Shown: positions 36,126-49,999, counted from the stretch's first letter. The stretch is 64,000 bases of DNA from Pseudanabaena sp. Chao 1811 (GCF_027942295.1 NZ_CP101416.1:992001-1056000), one strand, 5' to 3'. Notes: generated by a model from the letters alone, not told the origin. Program-made: numbers and translations.

Positions 36126-39100
36126 ATGGCAGCTTCAATTCTTGGTTCTGGTGATGTAGCATTTCTAAGTCTTATTGCCGATAATCCTGACACCTTCTCT
36201 TTTGTATTACTTAAAGATATTGAGGCAGGAACCATTATCAACGTTACAGATAATGGTTGGTTATCGTCGGGTAGTTTTAGAACTGGCGAAGGTGTTTTGC
36301 AATATGTTGCACCCAATGCTCAGACTGTCGGAACTGTGATCACCTATGTCGATGGTGCGGCAAATACTGGATGGACAAACATCAGTGGCGGTACAAATTT
36401 TGCCTTATCAACATCAGGTGACTCGTTAATAGCTTTTCAAGGAGATTTGACTGGCTCTGGCAGCGCCACCACTAGTACTTCACCCAATATTTTAGCGGCA
36501 GTAACCATCAACCGTTCTACATTCGATGCGAATGCTACTAATTCAAATACTACCGCCCTTCCTAATGGTTTGACACTAGGACTAAATGCTGTTGCGGTTG
36601 GTCAAGCTACGGCTGAATTTGATAACTCGCGTTACACAGGAGCAACTACGTTTGCCTCAGTAGAGGAGGCAAGAATAGCGATTAATAATCCCAGTAACTG
36701 GACTGGAAGCGATACTGTGACGACTAATTTCAGTGGTTCTTTTAGTATTGGTGCTTCCTCAAATCCTACAGTTAACCTATCTGTGAGTAGTAATGCAGGC
36801 TCAGAAGCTGGCACAACCGTAATTACCCTGACAGCGATCGCTTCTAGTGCAGTTACTGGTGATCAAAGCGTTACCGTTGCGGTGAATGGACTGGGGATCA
36901 CGACAGGGGACTATACGCTCAGTAATAATGTCATCACGATCGCGAATGGTGCGACGACAGGATCGGTCACTTTTACCGTTGTCGATGATGCTGTAGTGGA
37001 AGGTACAGAAACCGCTACATTAAGCATTAGCAATCCATCATCAGGGCTTGCTTTAGGTAGTACGACTTCTTTAAATATCGCGATCGCTGATAACGATGTT
37101 GTGGTCAGTCCTAATGTGCGGATTCACGATATTCAAGGTGCGGGGCATATTTCCGCCTATGCAGGACAAGCTGTGACAGGTGTTGCAGGTATCGTCACGG
37201 CGATCGCTTCTAATGGTTTCTACTTGCAAGACCCTAATCCTGATGCCAATGATGCTACTTCTGAAGGCATTTTTGTATTTACATCTTCTGCGCCAACGGT
37301 ACAAGTGGGAGATTCAATATTGGTGAATGGAAATGTGAGTGAATTCCGTCCAGGTGGATCGGCGAATAATCTGACCATCACTCAGATTGTTAGTCCCGTA
37401 ATTACCAAGCTTTCCAGTGGTAATACTTTACCATCTGCAACGATTCTCGGTAATGGTGGACGAGCAATTCCTAACCAGATCATTAGTAATGATGCAGCTA
37501 GTGGCAATGTGGAGAATTCTGGTACTGGGTTCGATCCTGCTCAAGATGGCATTGACTTCTACGAAAGCCTAGAAGGAATGCTGGTGCAAGTAACCAATCC
37601 TGTAGCAACTTCACCCACTGCCAACTTCACGACAAACTCTGGATCATCTGAAGAGATCTGGGTATTGGCTGACAATGGCGCTAATGCTACCAGTCGCACT
37701 AGCCGAGGCAGTAGCTTGATTACCGCTAATGACTTCAATCCAGAACGGATTCAAATCGACGATCTCAACAATTCTTCGGTATTACTTCCCAATGTGAATG
37801 TCGGCGCTCAACTTAGCTCGATTACAGGTGTCGTCAGCTACGATTTCAACAACTACGAAGTGTTGGTTTCAAATGCGCCAACGGTAGTGCAGCCTTCCAC
37901 TTTACAAAAAGAAGTCACTAATCTAACGGGCAGTGCCACCCAATTGACCGTAGCAACCTTCAATGTGGAAAACCTCGATCCTAGCGATACGACATTTAAT
38001 GCGATCGCCAGTGCAATTGTCACCAACATGAAGTCCCCCGACATCATTAATCTGGAAGAGATTCAGGACAACAATGGCGCGACTAACGATGGGACGGTTG
38101 ATGCAAATGTAACTCTGCAAACGTTGATTAATGCGATCGCAGCAGCAGGTGGTCCTACTTACGAATATCGCCAAATCAACCCCGTTAACAATCAGGATGG
38201 TGGTCAACCTGGTGGCAACATTCGCGTTGCTTTTCTATTTAATCGCGATCGCGTGAATTTTGTTGAAGGTTCATTGCAACGCTTGATCGATAGCAATCTG
38301 ACTGATGGCGACGCTTTCGCTAGTAGCCGCAAACCGCTCGTAGGCAAATTTGTCTTCAATGGACAGGAAGTAACCGTCATTGGTAACCACTTCAATTCCA
38401 AAGGCGGCGATCAACCTCTATTTGGACCTAACCAACCAGCGACATTAAGTAGTGAAGTACAACGCAACCAACAAGCCACCATCGTCAAAGACTTCGTACA
38501 AGGACTGTTGGCAACAAACCCCAATGCTAATGTCGTGGTAGCAGGTGACTTGAATGATTTCGAGTTCTCTAGTCCCCTCAGCATTTTGGAAAGTGGTGGG
38601 TTAAATACTTTAGTCGAAACCCTGCCAGCTAATGAGCGCTATACCTACAACTTCCAAGGCAACGCCCAGACACTGGATCACATTCTAGCTAGCAACAATC
38701 TCAGCAGCAAACTAGATGGTTTTGATGTGGTTCATATTAATTCTGAGTTTGCCGATCAAATTAGCGACCACGATCCTATTGTGGCAAGGTTTAATCTGCC
38801 AACAATCCCCGATCCTAACGCGCCTTTCAGAATGCAAATTCTCCATGCTTCCGATTTTGAAGGTGGAATTCCAGCGATCGATGATGCGGTGAGATTTTCT
38901 GCGGTTCTGAATCGGTTAAGAACTGATCCTAATTTGCCAAGTAGTATCATTCCCAATACCCTGACCTTATCCTCTGGCGACAATTACATCCCTGGTGCTT
39001 TTTTCAATGCTTCCAGTGATCTCAGTCTCAACGGTGTAGGAGGATTAGGATCAAGTACTGCTCCAGTAATTGGTCGTGGGGACATTGGTATTCTCAATGC

Positions 39101-42100
39101 TTTTGGAATTCAAGCATCGGCCTTGGGTAATCACGAGTTTGATTTGGGAGTAAGGCAAGTTCGCGACGTTATCCGCACGGGTAGCGGTAATCCTGGCACA
39201 GCTTTCCCCTATCTCAGTACCAACCTGAACTTCAGTCCCGAAATTACTGCGGGCAACCTCGGTTCATCAGACCTAGCTACTAATCAAACCACTGCCGAAG
39301 CCAGTACCATCAAGGGTAAATTGGCGAAGAGTACCGTAATTACCTTAGCGGGTAATGATGGAGTTGCAGGAAATGCGGACGATCAGAGGATCGGTATTGT
39401 CGGTGCAACAACTCCCACCTTGGCGAATATTTCATCAAGTGGCAGTATTGGCATCTCGCCATCTAATCCGACTGATTATGATGCTCTGGCTGCTGAGATT
39501 CAATCTACTGTAGATATTCTCAAGGCACAAGGTATCAATAAAATCATTTTGCTGTCCCACATGCAGCAATTCAACATTGAACGCGATGAGCTTGCTCCTC
39601 GCTTACGTGATGTGGATATCATCCTTGCAGGTGGATCAAACACATTGCTTTCAGATAGTAGTGATGTTTTGCGATCGGGAGATGCTAGCGATGGTGTTTA
39701 CCCAGTTGTGAGAACTGGAGCCGATGGCAATCCTGTATTAGTAGCAAACACCGATGGAAATTATAAGTATGTCGGTCGCTTAGTCACTGAGTTTGACAGC
39801 AATGGCATTCTCAATGTCAACGCACTCAATAGCAGCATCAATGGAGCCTATGCTACGGATGAAGCAGGTGTCGATCGCGTTTATGGTACTGATGTAAATC
39901 CAAGAGACGTGGCGAATCCTAATGTTGTGGCAATCACCGATGGTATCCGTAACGTCATTGCTACGAAGGACAATTTGATTGTGGGCAAATCAAGCGTATT
40001 CCTGAATGGAACTCGCGATGATGTGCGTACTCAAGAAACCAATTTTGGGAATCTCACTGCTGATGCCAACCTCTGGCTAGCTAAGCAAATCGATCCAACC
40101 GTTGTCATTTCCCTAAAAAATGGTGGTGGTATCCGCGACAACATTGGCGTAGTTTCGGCATCATCTGGGGCGGTAAATAGCAACGATATTGTGAAACTGC
40201 CAACTCAGCCTAATCCTCTTGCTCCCAATAAACAAACTGGTGATGTTTCTCAGTTGGATGTTGAGAATTCCCTACGATTTAATAACGGGTTGAGTTTGAT
40301 CACGGTTACAGCGCAACAACTTCAGTGGGTAATCGAACATGCTGTAGCTGGGACTCGTCCTGGAAGTACTCCTGGGCAGTTCCCACAGGTTGGCGGCTTG
40401 AAATTTAGCTTTGACCCCACCAAAACAGCGATCGCCTTTAATAGTAGTACTGGCGAAGTCACCACCCAAGGCAGCCGAGTTCAAAATCTGGTCGTACTCA
40501 ATGACGATGGATCGATTAAGGATGTAATTGTTCGCGATGGCGTATTGGTTGGTGATGCAAGCCGCACCTTCCGCATGGTGACCTTGAACTTCCTCGCAGG
40601 AACAAGCAGCACAGGTGGGCTTGGTGGTGATAACTATCCATTCCCTAAGTTTGTGAGAGACAATGCGGCGATCGCTAATCGCGTAGATTTACGCGGTGAA
40701 TCGATTGACCTCAATGGCAATGGCATCATCGATCCAGCACTCGCCCTAGCCGCAGGTAAATTCACTTTTGCCGCAGCAGGTTCTGAGCAGGACGCATTTG
40801 CCGAATACCTCGGCGATCAGTTTAGTACTAATCCTTTCAATGCTGCGGATGTTGCCGCTAACCTTGATACACGCATCCAAAATCTCAGCGTCCGTCAAGA
40901 TCAAGTACTGACACAGGTAACAAATTACGAGTTCACCAACTTGCCAACCCTTGGCACAGCCTCCAATGGTCAAGATATCTCATTAGGTGGCTTCTCTGGT
41001 TTGTATTTCCAAGGACTCGCCGACAATGGCAATCTCAAGTTTGTGACCAACACCGATCGCGGACCGAATGGCGATCCAACAGGAGCAAATAGACCGTTTT
41101 ATCTGCCTAACTTCCAACCCGAAATCGTCAGTTTTGAGCTGAACCGTACCACAGGCGAGATCACGATTACCAATCGCACTGGTTTATTCCGTCCCGATGG
41201 TACAACTCCCTTAACGGGATTGCCAAACCTTCAAGCAGGAGCCAATGGAACTGCTTACACCGATGAAATCGCTGTTGATCTCAATGGCAATGTTCTGCCC
41301 AACGATCCTTTAGGTGCGGATTTAGAGGGAATTGCGGTTGCAGCAAATGGTGACTATTGGATGGTGGATGAATATCGTCCCGCCATATATCACTTTGATG
41401 TAAATGGAAAACTACTCGATCGCTTCATCCCCCAAGGTACTGCAACAGCACCAAATCCTGATGCACCTGCTGGCAGCTTTGGTACAGAAGCATTACCCGC
41501 AGTCTATGCTCAACGCCGTAATAACCGAGGCTTTGAAGCTGTGGCTCTAGAAGGCAATAAACTCTATGCCTTCATTCAGAGTGCGATCGACAATCCTGAT
41601 AACGCTGGCGATACGACCTCCAGAAACTCGCGCAATCTCCGCATTTTGGAATTCGATATTGCTTCTAAAGCTGTTACTGGCGAATATATTTATCTTCTAG
41701 ATAATATTTCTGCAAGTGGTAATGCCAAAACCGACAAGCTTGGCGATGCCGTTTCCCTCGGCAATGGCAAATTCGCCGTGGTCGAACGCGATGACCTTGC
41801 GACTTCTGCTTCCAACAAATTGATTTATCAAATTGATTTGAGTGCGGCAACCAATATCTACAATGCCAACTTTACTTTCCCCACTGGTAAAACTGCGATC
41901 GAGCAACTCACCCCAGCCGAACTCGCCAGCGCAGGTATTAATGTAGTCTCCAAGAGCCTAATTGCCAATGCCGCTCAATACGGTTACACAGGTGTAGAAA
42001 AGCTCGAAGGTCTGGCGTTGATTGCTCCTAACCAACTGGCTCTAATTAATGACAACGATTTCAATGTTTCTGGCAATACGCCAACGGAGAAATTGGGAAT

Positions 42101-45100
42101 TCTGGAGGTCAGCAAAACCTTGCCTGTTTCAGCGATCGACTTCAGTGGCGCTAACTACACAATTACTGAAGGCAACGGTTCCACAACTGCAACCGTTCGC
42201 ATCACTAGAACAGGGGATGTATCGGGTACAAGTACTGTAGAACTGCAATTGAATGATGGCACGGCAACTGGCAGTGTTATTCCTCCAACATTTGCTCAAA
42301 CTAAGGGTGCTAGCAGTTCTGCAACTCCTTATCTAATTCCCACAGCCGCAGGTGTCAGCTTTACATCAATCTTGACCGCTGGCGATAGCATCGGCGGCTA
42401 CAGAATGGCTGGTATTCCTGATGGTCTTGGTTCCTATGACAATGGCGATGGCACATTCACCGTTTTGATGAATCATGAGATTCCCAATACTGGTGGTGTC
42501 AATCGCGATCATGGCTCTAAAGGCGCATTTGTCTCCAAGTGGGTAATTAACAAGTCCGATCTTTCCGTTGTGAGTGGTGACGACCTAATTCAAAACGTCA
42601 ATACTTGGAATGGTTCCAACTTTGTTCAAGGCACAACTGCTTTCTCTCGCTTCTGTTCTGCGGATTTAGCCCCTGTTTCTGCGTTCTATAACAGTGCTAC
42701 GGGGCTAGGGACGCAAGAGAGAATCTTCTTAAATGGTGAGGAGTCTGGTCCTGAAAGTCGCGCCTTTGGTCATATTGCTACAGGCTTAAATGCTGGTACT
42801 ACTTATCAATTGCCTTACCTTGGTAAATTCAGTTGGGAAAATGCCGTAGCCAGCATCACCGCAAGTGACAAAACTGTTGTTGCAGGAATGGATGACAGTA
42901 CTGGTGGTCAGGTTTACTTCTATGTCGGGAACAAAACTAACACTGGTACTGAGATTGATAAGGCTGGACTCAACAATGGTAAGTTGTTCGGCATTAAAGT
43001 AGATGGACTAACATCAGAAACCAATGCTACTGCTTTGGCTTCTGGGACAAGGTTTGCGCTAGCGGATTTAGGAAGTGTTCAAAATACAACAGGTGCAGCA
43101 CTGGAAATTGCTAGTAATGCTGCTGGTGCGACCAACTTCCTTAGACCTGAAGATGGTGCATGGGACCCTTCCAATCCCAAGGATTTCTACTTCACTACCA
43201 CCAATAGTTTTACTGGACCTAGCCGTCTCTGGAGACTGCGTTTCGACGATCCGACCAATCCTGAGTCAGGTGGAACTGTAGAAATGGTGCTTGATGGTAC
43301 GGAAGGTCACAGAATGTTGGACAACTTCACCATCGATCGCTACGGGCATATCCTGCTCCAAGAAGATATTGGAGGACAAGATGCCCTTGGCAAAATCTGG
43401 CAGTACGATATTGCCACCGATAAACTCACCCAAATCGCTCAACATGATCCATCACGATTTGCGCCTGGAGCTGCTAACTTCTTGACTCGCGACGAAGAAT
43501 CATCGGGCATTATTGATGCTCAAGATATTCTCGGTGCAGGTTGGTTCTTGCTCGATGTTCAGGCTCACTACAGTATCCCTGGTGAACTCTATGAAGGCGG
43601 ACAACTGTTAGCCTTCTTCAATCCCGATACCTACAAGGCTTCCTTGTTGGACTACAACAACAAGCCCATTACCGTAACCTTTGCGGCTGGTGAAACCTTT
43701 AAGGATGTACAGATTCCAATTGTGGGAGATACCAATCCTGAAGGTAATGAAACCATCAACTTGAGTCTCAAAAATCCTAGTTCTGGAACATTAATCGGGA
43801 TCAATCAACCCAAGGCAGTTTTAACAATTCTCAATGATGATGTCAATAATGCTCCAGTTCTGACAGGTACACCTACAATCCTTACTGCTGGGATAGAAGA
43901 CACAACCTACAAGATCCTAGCGGCAGACCTGCTAGCTGGATTTACCGATGCGAATAATGATGTTCTTTCAGTGTCTGGGCTAACTGCTACAAACGGGACT
44001 CTCACCAATAACGCAGACGGTACTTATACCTTCACACCCAATACAAACTTCAATGGCACGGTTAACTTGAGCTACAACGTCATTGATGGCAAAGGAGGCT
44101 CAGTAGCTGCAACCCAAACCATTGCGATCGCGGCTGTTAACGACGCACCAGTGGGCGCAGTATCGATTTCAGATACCACTCCAACGGAAGCGCAACAGCT
44201 TGTTGCTAGCAACTTGTTTACTGATGCTGATGGTTTAGTTAATGCCATCTATACCTATCAATGGCAACAATCAGATATTGGTGGCGGCTCAACATTCACC
44301 AACATCGTAGGCGCGACCAACAGCACCTTTACCCCCACACAAGCTCAAGTCAATCGCCAATTGCGAGTAGTACTAAGCTACACCGACGACCAAGGCTCAT
44401 TGGAAACATTGACCTCAGTCCCCACAATTGTTACTGGCGATTTATTCTTTGGTACTTCTAGGGTCGATACCTTCACAGGTACTAATGGTCAGGACATTAT
44501 TTCTGGACTTGGCAACAACGATATTCTGAATGGTCTTAATGGCGATGATATCTTCCGCTATACCATTGGCGATGGTAAAGATATTGTTGATGGTGGTTCT
44601 GGTAATGACACCCTAGATATTCTTGGTACAGACAATACCGAAACTCTAAGTGTAGTCTTCAACGGTACGCCAGTTTCGATTATCGCAGGTGGTACGGTAA
44701 CCAACGTTGAATCAGTAAACGTTGATTTGCTAGGTGGTATCGATACCCTTTTCTATGGCTCTACTACTGCCGATTTGACAGTCAACCTGAACGCTGGCAT
44801 AGCATCTGGCTTTACAGCGATCACAAATATCGAGAACGTTACTGGCGGATTCGGGAACGATATCATCACTGGTAACAGTGGTAATAACACTCTGCGAGGT
44901 GAATTTGGCAATGACATCTTAGATGGTGGTCTAGGCGCAGATAGCTTAAATGGTGGTGTAGGCAATGACACTTACATTGTTGACGACATCAATGACACTC
45001 TCTTTGATTCTAGTGGGACTGATACCGTTCTTTCCAGCATTGACTGGACTTTTGCTGGTAGCACTCTTGAGAACCTCACCCTCACTGGTAACAGCGATAT

Positions 45101-46037
45101 CAACGGCACTGGTAATGGTCTCCAAAATGTGATTATTGGCAATAGCGGTAACAACATTCTTGATGGGGGCAGCAATGCTGACTCGCTTGTGGGTGGTGCT
45201 GGCAATGATACCTATATCGTCGATAACACAAATGATCTGGTTACTGAGTTGGCGAATGAAGGAATCGACACAGTTCTTTCGAGAGTCACTCGCACCTTGG
45301 AAGCGAATGTGGAAAATCTCACGCTGACAGGCAATAGCTCAATTAATGGTACGGGTAATGACTTGAACAACATCATTATCGGTAACAGCGGCAATAATAT
45401 CCTCGATGGTGGTATTGGAGCAGATTCCCTCAGTGGAGGTCTGGGAAATGACACTTACATTGTCGATAACTTGGGTGATTCGATTACGGAAGCATTAAAC
45501 CAAGGTACTGACTCAGTAAAATCAAGCGTTTCATGGACTCTCGGCGAAAACCTTGAGAACTTGACTCTAACTGGTAGTGCAAACATCAATGGTACTGGTA
45601 ATAGCGCCAATAACGTTATTACAGGCAACGATGGCAACAATATTCTCAGTGGTGGATTTGGTAATGATTCTCTAACTGGTGGGTTGGGCGCAGATATCCT
45701 CGTTGGTGGCTTTGGCAATGACACATTGTTCCTCGGTCTCAATGATGGCGCTACTGATAGGGTTGTCTATAACCTTGGTGATGATAGCGATGTGGTTAAT
45801 CAATTCACTCGCGGCATTGGCGGCGATCTGCTCCAGTTCAACGGTATTGCTGCCATTGATGTGCGTACTGTCAATGGAAACACTCAGTTCCGCTTAGGTG
45901 ATGGTATTGCTGGCAACAATAACTTTGGCAGTGGTTCTCTATTGCTCACTTTGAATGGAGTCAACGGATTTACTTCTAGTAATATTAACGACAATATTCT
46001 CGCAGGTTCAACTCCTACGATCTTCCAATTCAGCTAG
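36126..46037 (+). CDS. Giant RTX-secreted multi-phosphoesterase (nuclease, 5'-nucleotidase, phytase-like, PhoX-like)
   Basis: 3303 residues, no N-terminal signal. Modules: (1) 1-210 beta-rich, possibly lamin-tail-like; (2) 214-325 Calx-beta; (3) 328-595 OB-like region; (4) 606-893 EEP nuclease with [33 protein letters not shown] and SDHDPI; (5) 900-1575 metallophosphoesterase/5'-nucleotidase with [31 protein letters not shown] and NGGGIRDN; (6) 1596-2000 phytase-like esterase; (7) 2003-2051 first half of a Calx-beta; (8) 2052-2510 PhoX/DUF839-like with [20 protein letters not shown] and LQED; (9) 2511-2575 second half of the same Calx-beta; (10) 2576-2770 cadherin/Ig-like; (11) 2776-3212 RTX GGXGXD calcium repeats in three 81-residue units; (12) C-terminal type I secretion signal-like region. 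Probably exported by a T1SS (not in window) for phosphate scavenging from DNA and nucleotides; this is inferred from domain content. Confidence 0.9.
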   Translation: MAASILGSGDVAFLSLIADNPDTFSFVLLKDIEAGTIINVTDNGWLSSGSFRTGEGVLQYVAPNAQTVGTVITYVDGAANTGWTNISGGTNFALSTSGDSLIAFQGDLTGSGSATTSTSPNILAAVTINRSTFDANATNSNTTALPNGLTLGLNAVAVGQATAEFDNSRYTGATTFASVEEARIAINNPSNWTGSDTVTTNFSGSFSIGASSNPTVNLSVSSNAGSEAGTTVITLTAIASSAVTGDQSVTVAVNGLGITTGDYTLSNNVITIANGATTGSVTFTVVDDAVVEGTETATLSISNPSSGLALGSTTSLNIAIADNDVVVSPNVRIHDIQGAGHISAYAGQAVTGVAGIVTAIASNGFYLQDPNPDANDATSEGIFVFTSSAPTVQVGDSILVNGNVSEFRPGGSANNLTITQIVSPVITKLSSGNTLPSATILGNGGRAIPNQIISNDAASGNVENSGTGFDPAQDGIDFYESLEGMLVQVTNPVATSPTANFTTNSGSSEEIWVLADNGANATSRTSRGSSLITANDFNPERIQIDDLNNSSVLLPNVNVGAQLSSITGVVSYDFNNYEVLVSNAPTVVQPSTLQKEVTNLTGSATQLTVATFNVENLDPSDTTFNAIASAIVTNMKSPDIINLEEIQDNNGATNDGTVDANVTLQTLINAIAAAGGPTYEYRQINPVNNQDGGQPGGNIRVAFLFNRDRVNFVEGSLQRLIDSNLTDGDAFASSRKPLVGKFVFNGQEVTVIGNHFNSKGGDQPLFGPNQPATLSSEVQRNQQATIVKDFVQGLLATNPNANVVVAGDLNDFEFSSPLSILESGGLNTLVETLPANERYTYNFQGNAQTLDHILASNNLSSKLDGFDVVHINSEFADQISDHDPIVARFNLPTIPDPNAPFRMQILHASDFEGGIPAIDDAVRFSAVLNRLRTDPNLPSSIIPNTLTLSSGDNYIPGAFFNASSDLSLNGVGGLGSSTAPVIGRGDIGILNAFGIQASALGNHEFDLGVRQVRDVIRTGSGNPGTAFPYLSTNLNFSPEITAGNLGSSDLATNQTTAEASTIKGKLAKSTVITLAGNDGVAGNADDQRIGIVGATTPTLANISSSGSIGISPSNPTDYDALAAEIQSTVDILKAQGINKIILLSHMQQFNIERDELAPRLRDVDIILAGGSNTLLSDSSDVLRSGDASDGVYPVVRTGADGNPVLVANTDGNYKYVGRLVTEFDSNGILNVNALNSSINGAYATDEAGVDRVYGTDVNPRDVANPNVVAITDGIRNVIATKDNLIVGKSSVFLNGTRDDVRTQETNFGNLTADANLWLAKQIDPTVVISLKNGGGIRDNIGVVSASSGAVNSNDIVKLPTQPNPLAPNKQTGDVSQLDVENSLRFNNGLSLITVTAQQLQWVIEHAVAGTRPGSTPGQFPQVGGLKFSFDPTKTAIAFNSSTGEVTTQGSRVQNLVVLNDDGSIKDVIVRDGVLVGDASRTFRMVTLNFLAGTSSTGGLGGDNYPFPKFVRDNAAIANRVDLRGESIDLNGNGIIDPALALAAGKFTFAAAGSEQDAFAEYLGDQFSTNPFNAADVAANLDTRIQNLSVRQDQVLTQVTNYEFTNLPTLGTASNGQDISLGGFSGLYFQGLADNGNLKFVTNTDRGPNGDPTGANRPFYLPNFQPEIVSFELNRTTGEITITNRTGLFRPDGTTPLTGLPNLQAGANGTAYTDEIAVDLNGNVLPNDPLGADLEGIAVAANGDYWMVDEYRPAIYHFDVNGKLLDRFIPQGTATAPNPDAPAGSFGTEALPAVYAQRRNNRGFEAVALEGNKLYAFIQSAIDNPDNAGDTTSRNSRNLRILEFDIASKAVTGEYIYLLDNISASGNAKTDKLGDAVSLGNGKFAVVERDDLATSASNKLIYQIDLSAATNIYNANFTFPTGKTAIEQLTPAELASAGINVVSKSLIANAAQYGYTGVEKLEGLALIAPNQLALINDNDFNVSGNTPTEKLGILEVSKTLPVSAIDFSGANYTITEGNGSTTATVRITRTGDVSGTSTVELQLNDGTATGSVIPPTFAQTKGASSSATPYLIPTAAGVSFTSILTAGDSIGGYRMAGIPDGLGSYDNGDGTFTVLMNHEIPNTGGVNRDHGSKGAFVSKWVINKSDLSVVSGDDLIQNVNTWNGSNFVQGTTAFSRFCSADLAPVSAFYNSATGLGTQERIFLNGEESGPESRAFGHIATGLNAGTTYQLPYLGKFSWENAVASITASDKTVVAGMDDSTGGQVYFYVGNKTNTGTEIDKAGLNNGKLFGIKVDGLTSETNATALASGTRFALADLGSVQNTTGAALEIASNAAGATNFLRPEDGAWDPSNPKDFYFTTTNSFTGPSRLWRLRFDDPTNPESGGTVEMVLDGTEGHRMLDNFTIDRYGHILLQEDIGGQDALGKIWQYDIATDKLTQIAQHDPSRFAPGAANFLTRDEESSGIIDAQDILGAGWFLLDVQAHYSIPGELYEGGQLLAFFNPDTYKASLLDYNNKPITVTFAAGETFKDVQIPIVGDTNPEGNETINLSLKNPSSGTLIGINQPKAVLTILNDDVNNAPVLTGTPTILTAGIEDTTYKILAADLLAGFTDANNDVLSVSGLTATNGTLTNNADGTYTFTPNTNFNGTVNLSYNVIDGKGGSVAATQTIAIAAVNDAPVGAVSISDTTPTEAQQLVASNLFTDADGLVNAIYTYQWQQSDIGGGSTFTNIVGATNSTFTPTQAQVNRQLRVVLSYTDDQGSLETLTSVPTIVTGDLFFGTSRVDTFTGTNGQDIISGLGNNDILNGLNGDDIFRYTIGDGKDIVDGGSGNDTLDILGTDNTETLSVVFNGTPVSIIAGGTVTNVESVNVDLLGGIDTLFYGSTTADLTVNLNAGIASGFTAITNIENVTGGFGNDIITGNSGNNTLRGEFGNDILDGGLGADSLNGGVGNDTYIVDDINDTLFDSSGTDTVLSSIDWTFAGSTLENLTLTGNSDINGTGNGLQNVIIGNSGNNILDGGSNADSLVGGAGNDTYIVDNTNDLVTELANEGIDTVLSRVTRTLEANVENLTLTGNSSINGTGNDLNNIIIGNSGNNILDGGIGADSLSGGLGNDTYIVDNLGDSITEALNQGTDSVKSSVSWTLGENLENLTLTGSANINGTGNSANNVITGNDGNNILSGGFGNDSLTGGLGADILVGGFGNDTLFLGLNDGATDRVVYNLGDDSDVVNQFTRGIGGDLLQFNGIAAIDVRTVNGNTQFRLGDGIAGNNNFGSGSLLLTLNGVNGFTSSNINDNILAGSTPTIFQFS
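44840..45760 (+). repeat. RTX repeat array with three 243-bp units
   Basis: Nonapeptide GGXGXDXUX repeats grouped in larger units; the phrase NLTLTGN/S...INGTGN begins at about 45073, 45316 and 45559, i.e. exactly every 243 bp (81 residues). Antisense ORFs over this array (e.g. 44753-45742) are artefacts of the repeats. Confidence 0.85.
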
Positions 46038-46045
46038 TCTTGCAT

Positions 46046-46080
46046 AAAAAAGAGGAGGCACTATGTGCCTCCTCTTTTTT
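46046..46080. terminator. Terminator of the giant gene
   Basis: Perfect 16-bp stem (46046-46061 / 46065-46080, loop TAT) with A- and T-runs, 8 bases after the TAG. Confidence 0.85.
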
Positions 46081-46082
46081 CT

Positions 46083-46190
46083 TACAGCACTTTGCGCTCA
46101 AACCCAAACCAAGAAGGATATTGAAAGCGTTGCTTTGCAACGCTTTCAATATCCTTCTTGTGGTTCGTTTGATCAGTAATTGCTGTACTA
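46083..46190. mobile_element. MITE-like element, TACAGCA ends
   Basis: Ends TACAGCACTTTGC (46083-46095) and ATTGCTGTA (complement TACAGCAAT), with a perfect 24-bp inner hairpin (46110-46133 / 46137-46160, loop TTT). The terminal 13-mer recurs inverted at 58250-58262. Confidence 0.55.
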
Positions 46191-46230
46191 AATAAGGATG
46201 GGCAGCGCTTCGCGCCACCTAAACTATTTT

Positions 46231-46941
46231 TTATCTGCCTAAAGCACTAAATAACTCTTGTAAACGCCCTAAAAAAGAACCCGTCTTCTGTCCAGTTTTC
46301 TGACGGAAGAGGCGGTCAATATCGTCACTAGAAGGACGCTGTTCTACTTCTGAAAGAAATTGCATTCCCTCTTCAGTATTCACCCACACCTGCCATGTTT
46401 GCGGATAGCAACGCCATAATGCGCCAAGCTCCAGAGGTTTGATGTAGTAGGCAGTCTCGAAAGTACTTAAAAAGCGATCGCGTAGTCGTCTTGCGGAAAG
46501 TCCCAAACCCACCTCACTATTTTCAAGACGAGGATTGAGCATCACAAAGGGGCGATCGCCTGCTAGTTGCACCAATTTCTCAACCTGATCAACTTCAACG
46601 GAGCTTGGCTCGACCAACAAAAAGGCTTTGTCTTCTTCGCGAACAGCTCTACGACCTTCATTGACTCCACGTACTGAAACATCGAGATCTGCCCATTCAC
46701 GTTTTGCTAATGCGGCTGACCCTGCATCGGAAAAAATTGCTTGCCATGCGTTGCCATAGCGCTCATTAAAACTACGGGCAAATTCATAGGCGATCGGCAT
46801 AGATTTGAGTTCAGGAAAGCGTAAATCTACGAGGATACGGGTAGCACCGTCAGCGATCGCTTGATATGTAGCAGCGATCGCTTGTTCAGTCGTATCTTCT
46901 AAATTGTTGGGAAGTGTGATCGGGTCAGTTACGTGAGTCAT
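46231..46941 (-). CDS. DUF1995 family protein
   Basis: 236 residues of the DUF1995 family, found in cyanobacteria and chloroplasts (plant LPA3 belongs to it and assists photosystem II assembly). Typical blocks are AIADGATRILVDLRFPELKS near the N-terminus, FLLVEPSSVEVDQVEKL, DRPFVMLNPRLENSEVGLGL, SARRLRDRFLSTFETAYYIK and LWRCYPQTWQVWVNTEEGMQ. The length fits. The biochemical function is unknown. Start ATG at 46941. It ends shortly before a GC-rich repeat tract. The nearest gene upstream is groEL, same strand, with two hairpins between, so it probably has its own promoter. Confidence 0.85.
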   Translation of the reverse strand: MTHVTDPITLPNNLEDTTEQAIAATYQAIADGATRILVDLRFPELKSMPIAYEFARSFNERYGNAWQAIFSDAGSAALAKREWADLDVSVRGVNEGRRAVREEDKAFLLVEPSSVEVDQVEKLVQLAGDRPFVMLNPRLENSEVGLGLSARRLRDRFLSTFETAYYIKPLELGALWRCYPQTWQVWVNTEEGMQFLSEVEQRPSSDDIDRLFRQKTGQKTGSFLGRLQELFSALGR

Positions 46942-46985
46942 ATAAATTATTTTTAGATATTATTTTCGATATTTTTTCTTAAATA

Positions 46986-47018
46986 AGCTATTTCGCCCGC
47001 TATGCGGGCGAAATAGCT
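46986..47018. repeat. Hairpin AGCTATTTCGCCCGC
   Basis: Perfect 15-bp stem, loop TAT, between the DUF1995 start and the groEL terminator. Not at a gene end; could influence the DUF1995 leader. Confidence 0.5.
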
Positions 47019-47082
47019 ATTTGGGTTTAGTTTATAACTCTGAGTTACTTAGTTAAGTTGTAGGCTACATCAATCCTAAAAC

Positions 47083-47119
47083 AAAAAAGAGGGGGACGCT
47101 AAGCGTCCCCCTCTTTTTT
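47083..47119. terminator. Terminator of groEL
   Basis: Perfect 17-bp stem (47083-47099 / 47103-47119, loop TAA), A-run and T-run flanked, about 10 bases beyond the groEL stop on the minus strand. Confidence 0.85.
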
Positions 47120-47129
47120 TGAATGGCAA

Positions 47130-48935
<1,806 letters not shown>

Positions 48936-49247
48936 TTATTCAACGATCGCGAGAATATCTCTTTCAGCAAGTAGCAAATAATCTACGTTGTCAATTTTGA
49001 CTTCAGTGCCTGCGTACTTGGAGTACAGTACTTTATCGCCTGCTTTAACCTCCAAAGCAACGCGAGTACCTTTATCGTTGCGTGTACCAGGTCCAACGGC
49101 AGTTACTTCACCGATTTGGGGCTTTTCTTGGGCTGTGTCTGGCAAGAAAATACCGCCTACAGTTTTTTCTTCTTTAGTTGCTACTTTTACCAATAGGCGA
49201 TCGCCTAGGGGTTGCAATGTACCAGTATTTAGGGTTAACGATGCCAC
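48936..49247 (-). CDS. groES: Co-chaperonin GroES
   Basis: 103-residue 10-kDa co-chaperonin that caps GroEL. Family blocks: [32 protein letters not shown] (mobile loop region), [36 protein letters not shown] and the final [14 protein letters not shown]. It starts with GTG ([14 protein letters not shown] follows), and is the first gene of groESL. A perfect CIRCE operator lies about 95 bp upstream, so expression is expected to be controlled by the HrcA repressor as well as by other heat-shock input. Confidence 0.97.
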   Translation of the reverse strand: MASLTLNTGTLQPLGDRLLVKVATKEEKTVGGIFLPDTAQEKPQIGEVTAVGPGTRNDKGTRVALEVKAGDKVLYSKYAGTEVKIDNVDYLLLAERDILAIVE

Positions 49248-49342
49248 TATGCCTATACCTCCTTAAAATCTAATCAGAGTGGACTTTGCAGGTTGTGACT
49301 TAGGGTGGAAATTTGTCTCGCCTTGGTCACATATTGCGTGCT

Positions 49343-49369
49343 TTAGCACTCTGTCTCACTGAGTGCTAA
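49343..49369. promoter_or_regulatory. CIRCE operator (HrcA-binding site)
   Basis: Exact match to the CIRCE consensus TTAGCACTC-N9-GAGTGCTAA (49343-49351, spacer 49352-49360, 49361-49369), in the groES promoter region on the minus strand. HrcA binding here represses groESL at normal temperature. Confidence 0.95.
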
Positions 49370-49416
49370 TATACTGCGAAAAGAGTCAGTAACTAGATCG
49401 GCTTACCGTACAAACA

Positions 49417-49474
49417 AAGAAGTACTTTTTGGTGGCGTGACGCAGTTACGTCACGCCACCAAAAAGTACTTCTT
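49417..49474. terminator. Large 26-bp perfect hairpin
   Basis: Arms 49417-49442 and 49449-49474 match over 26 bases (loop CAGTTA). It lies between the stop of the first DUF29 gene (49487, minus) and the groES promoter, and probably insulates the CIRCE region from upstream transcription. Confidence 0.75.
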
Positions 49475-49486
49475 GACTAACATTTT

Positions 49487-49957
49487 TTATTCAGGTAAGT
49501 ATTCTTTGTCTAGTGTTTGTTCAGTTGTAAAGGGAGATTCTAGGGGAAATAAACTAATATCTAATCCTGTTTCAGCACTGGCTAGTTCTCTTGCCGTTTC
49601 ATAGGCTTCAGCAAATTCTGCGAGGAAATGTCGCTTGAGGCTGGGGCTGGTTTTAAACGCTTTTTGAATTCTACGACGATGCTCTAGTAAAGTGTATCGC
49701 CAACTGTTGGATCGCTTTTCGGGTTGATACTTGTATTTTAATAAGTGCATGAGAACTATTTCCAAATTGCTCTCTATAGCTTGCTTTTGGCTACTTCCCA
49801 TGTCCGCAATCTCTTCGATTAAATTGTCTATATCTAGTTCTGCCAAATTTCTTTCTCTCAATAAATCCATAGCTTGCTCTAGCCATAGATACAAGTCCTG
49901 TTCATATAGTGCTTGATGGGATATTTTCTGTTGGGGTTGGTTAGATGCGATCGCCAT
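49487..49957 (-). CDS. DUF29 family protein (second of two)
   Basis: About 156 residues of the DUF29 family, common in cyanobacteria and of unknown function. Typical features: YEQDLYLWLEQAMDLLRERN, DIDNLIEEIADMGSSQKQAI, MHLLKYKYQPEKRSNSWRYT and SPSLKRHFLAEF with the invariant KY-Q-E..S-SW-T...H-R pattern. A frame extends to 49981, but the Met at 49957 (MAIASNQP) matches the start of its neighbour. Close paralogue of the gene upstream (42 bp away), sharing about two-thirds of residues; a tandem duplication. Confidence 0.85.
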   Translation of the reverse strand: MAIASNQPQQKISHQALYEQDLYLWLEQAMDLLRERNLAELDIDNLIEEIADMGSSQKQAIESNLEIVLMHLLKYKYQPEKRSNSWRYTLLEHRRRIQKAFKTSPSLKRHFLAEFAEAYETARELASAETGLDISLFPLESPFTTEQTLDKEYLPE

Positions 49958-49999
49958 AATTTTTAATGAGTGCATACTCATTGGTAAAACGTTACAGGT

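Noticed and set aside
44753-45742. Pro/Leu-rich minus-strand ORFs over the RTX array
   Set aside because: Produced by the RTX repeats in the opposite frame.
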